From Clostridiales bacterium (GTDB taxonomy: Bacteria; Bacillota; Clostridia; Oscillospirales; Acutalibacteraceae): a DNA stretch of 6,911 nt. A model generated the notes under the pieces. It did not search any database and was not told the origin of the DNA. It saw only the letters and a program-made list of their open reading frames with translations. Position numbers and translations under genes: made by a program. The first letter of the stretch is position 1. The number at the start of each line of letters is the position of its first letter. The stretch spans positions 1 to 6,911 of the forward strand of contig JAAVYX010000176.1 in assembly GCA_022791355.1 (NCBI GenBank), given 5' to 3'. Shown here piece by piece: positions 4,498-6,911 of the stretch.

Positions 4498-6911
4498 CTA
4501 AGCCTGACGCGCCAAAATCTTACAGATTTCCATAATATCGGTAATATCTACGCTACCGTTCTTGGTCAGGTCGGCCGCAATCAGCTCCACAGGCGTAGGC
4601 TTCACATTGGCCGCCTGACGCGCCAGAATCTTACAGGCCTCCATCACGTCCACAATGGTCACCTTTCCGTCACCGCTCAAATCGGCCGGCAGAGCCACCG
4701 TATAGGTGACGCCGTTGTAGGCGGCCTTCATGCCGGTGCCCAGAAGAGCGGTGCCTGCAACAGTCTTGCCGCTGGCATCGGTCACCTTAACGTCCGCGCC
4801 GTGGAAGCCTTCGATGAACTTGGCGACCGTGATGCCCGTCGCCATACCGGCTACGGTATTATCGTCGGTGTCCAGGGTCCAGTCCACCTCGTCCGGTTCT
4901 GGAATGACTTCGTCCTCGGTGCCGTACACCTCAAATTCAGTAATACCGGCCCAATCGTCGCCGGCCTGATCCACAACCCGCAGGTTTTTGATCTGGACAT
5001 AGCTGGTCTTGCGGGGCGCAAAGGCAAATACCTGGGCGTCAGCCGTCTTCCGCATCTGAATCTCCTCGGTGGTTCCGTCGGAGAATTCCAGGGTGGCGTT
5101 GGCATAGTAGGTATCGTGGGGGAAGTCGGCGCGGATATAGATCTGCACCTCATCCGCATAGACCTCACGGCCAAAGTCCACCTTCAGGTTCTGCTTCTCG
5201 AAGGGATCGTCGCGCTGCAGCTCAGGTCCCCAGGACTGATAGGGATAGGTGCCATGGCCCTTGTTGGAAGTGAAACCGTCGATGGCGTTGCGGCCCTCGA
5301 ATTCCGCGCTGTTGCGGCAATCCGTACTGGTGGTAACATGAGGATACGCAGCGGTGGCGCTCTTGAGATCATAGGAGTTGCGGGCCAGGTTGCGCCGGGT
5401 CTGCAAATCCTCTGTCGTAGCTACCCTGGCAGTGATGGTATTGCTGATGTAAGCGACTGCCTGAGAGGGCTGCACCGTCTTGGGGAAGACCTTATCGATG
5501 TTGGTCAGGGTATACTCGAAGGTGCCGCTGGGAACATAGATCAAGGATTCGCCAATACGGCTGGACAGGGAGAACATCAGATACTTCTGTCCCTCCGGCA
5601 GCTTCACGGTGACCTTATCCCCGTTCTGATACTTCTGGGAAACGTTCAGCTCTACAAAGCCGGCCTGCTCATCCGAGTAGGTCTTTCCGCCGCCGGTGTA
5701 GCTGACCGAAATCATGCCCTTCTGTAAACCGGCCCGGGCCTTCATGTGCTGCTCGTTGACCATGTCGTTAAAGGCACGTTTGTTTTCCTTCTCGTCGGCC
5801 TCGCGCATGGCGTTGCCGTCCCAGTTTTTATTGCCGTCATAGGAGCCGTAGCAGGGCACGCCCAGATCGATCCAGGCCGCGAAGGCGCGAATCTGTTCGT
5901 CGGTGAGCGCAACGCCCTGATGCTTGGAACGCAGCATGGTCATCAGATTGCTCTTGACCGCGCCATACTGGCGGGGCTCCAGAATTTCGCACTGGCTCAT
6001 GGAAGAAACCCAATTGGTAATCTGATTGGCAGTGGAGTTAGCCCGCCAGTTATCCCGGTTTCCGCCGTTGGGCGTAGAGCCGGTCAGCACCAGGTAGGAC
6101 AGGGGCCAATACCTGCGCTGACGGGAGCCCACCACGTTGGTACTCTCCAGGGAAACCGGCGTCTGCAAATCGCGGATCGAAACGCCGATGTCGATACAGG
6201 AGCCGCCGGCGGTATTGAAGCAGGTCACGGCCAGAACATTCTCACCCTGCTCCAGATACTGGGTGTAATCGGCTAGCAGGCTTTCGGTGTGGTACCGGTC
6301 GTTGTAGCCTTCCGCGGAGAAAATCAGATGGCCGTTGAGGTAAACCAGTGGATTCTCATCATACTTGATGTTCAGGTAGAGCTTTTTGGCGCTCAAGTCG
6401 GTTTCGTCGTCCACCGTAAATGTCTTGCGGGCCCAAATCTGCTTGCCCACGTCATAGGTCACGCCGTCGACCTTGCCGGAGGTCCAGCCGGTCGCGGCAA
6501 AGCTCTTGGCCGTCCAGTTGGCGTCGATAGCGGAACCCGTGTCCTGAATGGTGTACTTCCAGTCGCTTTGGCTGACGTCGCAAAGGACCTTTTCGTTGAC
6601 GTTGTTCTTCTTGGCCGTCAGACCAGCGTCCCACTGCCGGCCGCCGGTATGCTGGTGGAGGCTAACGGCGAAGACGTTCTTGCCCGCAACCAGATAATCG
6701 GCCGCGTCGGCGGACAGCTTCTTCTCGGTGTAGGCGTCCACCCACTTCTCAGGATCCGAGAAAATCTGATGGCCGTTGAGATAGAAGACCGGATCGTCGT
6801 CGTAATAGGTATTGGCGGTCAGCGTAGCGCCCTTGAGCTCCTTGACCTGCTCGGCCGTCAGTTCAAACTCCTGACGGGCCCAGAGGTAGACCTCGGAACC
6901 GGTCCGTTTCC
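4498..6911 (-). CDS. Large extracellular protein with galactose-binding modules, HzsA-related segment, F5/8 type C-like domain and dockerin (N-terminus outside window)
   Basis: The frame is open to the right edge; 803 residues are visible (residue 1 = first full codon in the window). A GTG at 6741 is an internal Val, because coding similarity continues upstream. Residues ~7-100 and ~110-246 are two related beta-sandwich modules sharing YLNGHxIFS and a W/YxWAR strand, like the galactose-binding-like folds of glycan-active enzymes. Residues ~254-365 contain WPLSYLVLTGS, NWVSSMSQCEILEPRQYGAV and AAWIDLGVPCYGSYDG, which I recall from hydrazine-synthase-alpha-related (HzsA-related) proteins of unknown function. 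No CxxCH heme motif is visible. A beta-rich segment (~395-495) follows, then an F5/8 type C-like domain (~511-663), a linker module (~679-742) and a type I dockerin. The dockerin has two calcium loops, DLSGDGKVTIVD and DLTKNGSVDITD, each followed by KILARQA. Secretion is inferred. A catalytic role is not shown; glycan binding or processing at the cell surface is the likeliest job. Confidence 0.85.
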   Translation of the reverse strand, partial: KRTGSEVYLWARQEFELTAEQVKELKGATLTANTYYDDDPVFYLNGHQIFSDPEKWVDAYTEKKLSADAADYLVAGKNVFAVSLHQHTGGRQWDAGLTAKKNNVNEKVLCDVSQSDWKYTIQDTGSAIDANWTAKSFAATGWTSGKVDGVTYDVGKQIWARKTFTVDDETDLSAKKLYLNIKYDENPLVYLNGHLIFSAEGYNDRYHTESLLADYTQYLEQGENVLAVTCFNTAGGSCIDIGVSIRDLQTPVSLESTNVVGSRQRRYWPLSYLVLTGSTPNGGNRDNWRANSTANQITNWVSSMSQCEILEPRQYGAVKSNLMTMLRSKHQGVALTDEQIRAFAAWIDLGVPCYGSYDGNKNWDGNAMREADEKENKRAFNDMVNEQHMKARAGLQKGMISVSYTGGGKTYSDEQAGFVELNVSQKYQNGDKVTVKLPEGQKYLMFSLSSRIGESLIYVPSGTFEYTLTNIDKVFPKTVQPSQAVAYISNTITARVATTEDLQTRRNLARNSYDLKSATAAYPHVTTSTDCRNSAEFEGRNAIDGFTSNKGHGTYPYQSWGPELQRDDPFEKQNLKVDFGREVYADEVQIYIRADFPHDTYYANATLEFSDGTTEEIQMRKTADAQVFAFAPRKTSYVQIKNLRVVDQAGDDWAGITEFEVYGTEDEVIPEPDEVDWTLDTDDNTVAGMATGITVAKFIEGFHGADVKVTDASGKTVAGTALLGTGMKAAYNGVTYTVALPADLSGDGKVTIVDVMEACKILARQAANVKPTPVELIAADLTKNGSVDITDIMEICKILARQA
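4502..4644 (-). repeat. Duplicated dockerin segments visible at DNA level
   Basis: The 32 bases at 4502-4533 match 4613-4644 at 28 positions, 111 bases (37 codons) apart and in frame. They encode the helix ends of the two dockerin repeats (MEICKILARQA and MEACKILARQA). This is the normal internal duplication of a type I dockerin, kept unusually similar at nucleotide level. Confidence 0.8.

Noticed and set aside
4468..5727. 419-residue plus-strand open frame antisense to the dockerin protein
   Set aside because: The opposite strand encodes recognisable domains with a proper stop and terminator. The antisense frame shows no known domain and arises from the GC-rich codon pattern. The same holds for the frame at 5746-6276.
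6739..6741. GTG at 6741 as the start of the dockerin protein
   Set aside because: The frame continues upstream to the window edge with a matching module half (YLNGHQIFS), so the GTG is an internal Val codon.

Overview
The window looks like chromosome from a moderately GC-rich anaerobic Firmicute, most likely a gut clostridium of the Oscillospiraceae/Ruminococcaceae type. This is inferred from strong AAGGGG-type ribosome binding sites, a long formate-tetrahydrofolate ligase, a RodA/FtsW protein of clostridial style and a secreted protein ending in a type I dockerin. No mobile element, tRNA, rRNA or CRISPR array was seen.

Left block (1-2396, minus strand): an apparent operon fhs-tsaE-tsaB. fhs makes 10-formyl-tetrahydrofolate. 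TsaE and TsaB (cut by the left edge) belong to the machinery that makes the t6A modification of ANN-decoding tRNAs. tsaE starts 34 bases after fhs, and the TTG start of tsaB overlaps the tsaE stop, so the pair is probably translationally coupled.

Divergent intergenic region (2397-2869): two back-to-back sigma-A-type promoters. The minus one (extended -10, TGGTATACT) serves fhs. The plus one (TTGCAC-17 bp-TATAAT) starts near 2540, about 330 bases upstream of the next gene. The first ~235 bases of that transcript hold no convincing ORF. They can fold into a closed structure with a long-range terminal helix, a GC-rich hairpin, a six-base loop-loop contact and an H-type pseudoknot. This is the most interesting object in the window: a candidate structured noncoding RNA or a very elaborate leader.

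Middle (2870-4060, plus strand): a SEDS-family (RodA/FtsW/SpoVE) peptidoglycan polymerase with its catalytic-loop Asp conserved, followed by a textbook rho-independent terminator.

Convergent intergenic region (4061-4497): no gene seen. It holds two strong hairpins without T-tracts, an AT-rich stretch, and a 16-bp terminator hairpin for the gene arriving from the right.

Right block (4498-6911, minus strand): the last ~803 residues of a large, probably secreted protein with its N-terminus outside the window. In order it has two galactose-binding-like modules, a segment resembling hydrazine-synthase-alpha-related (HzsA-related) proteins without heme motifs, a beta-rich segment, an F5/8 type C-like domain, a linker module and a type I dockerin. 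It looks like an extracellular glycan-binding or glycan-processing protein and is functionally separate from the housekeeping genes to its left.
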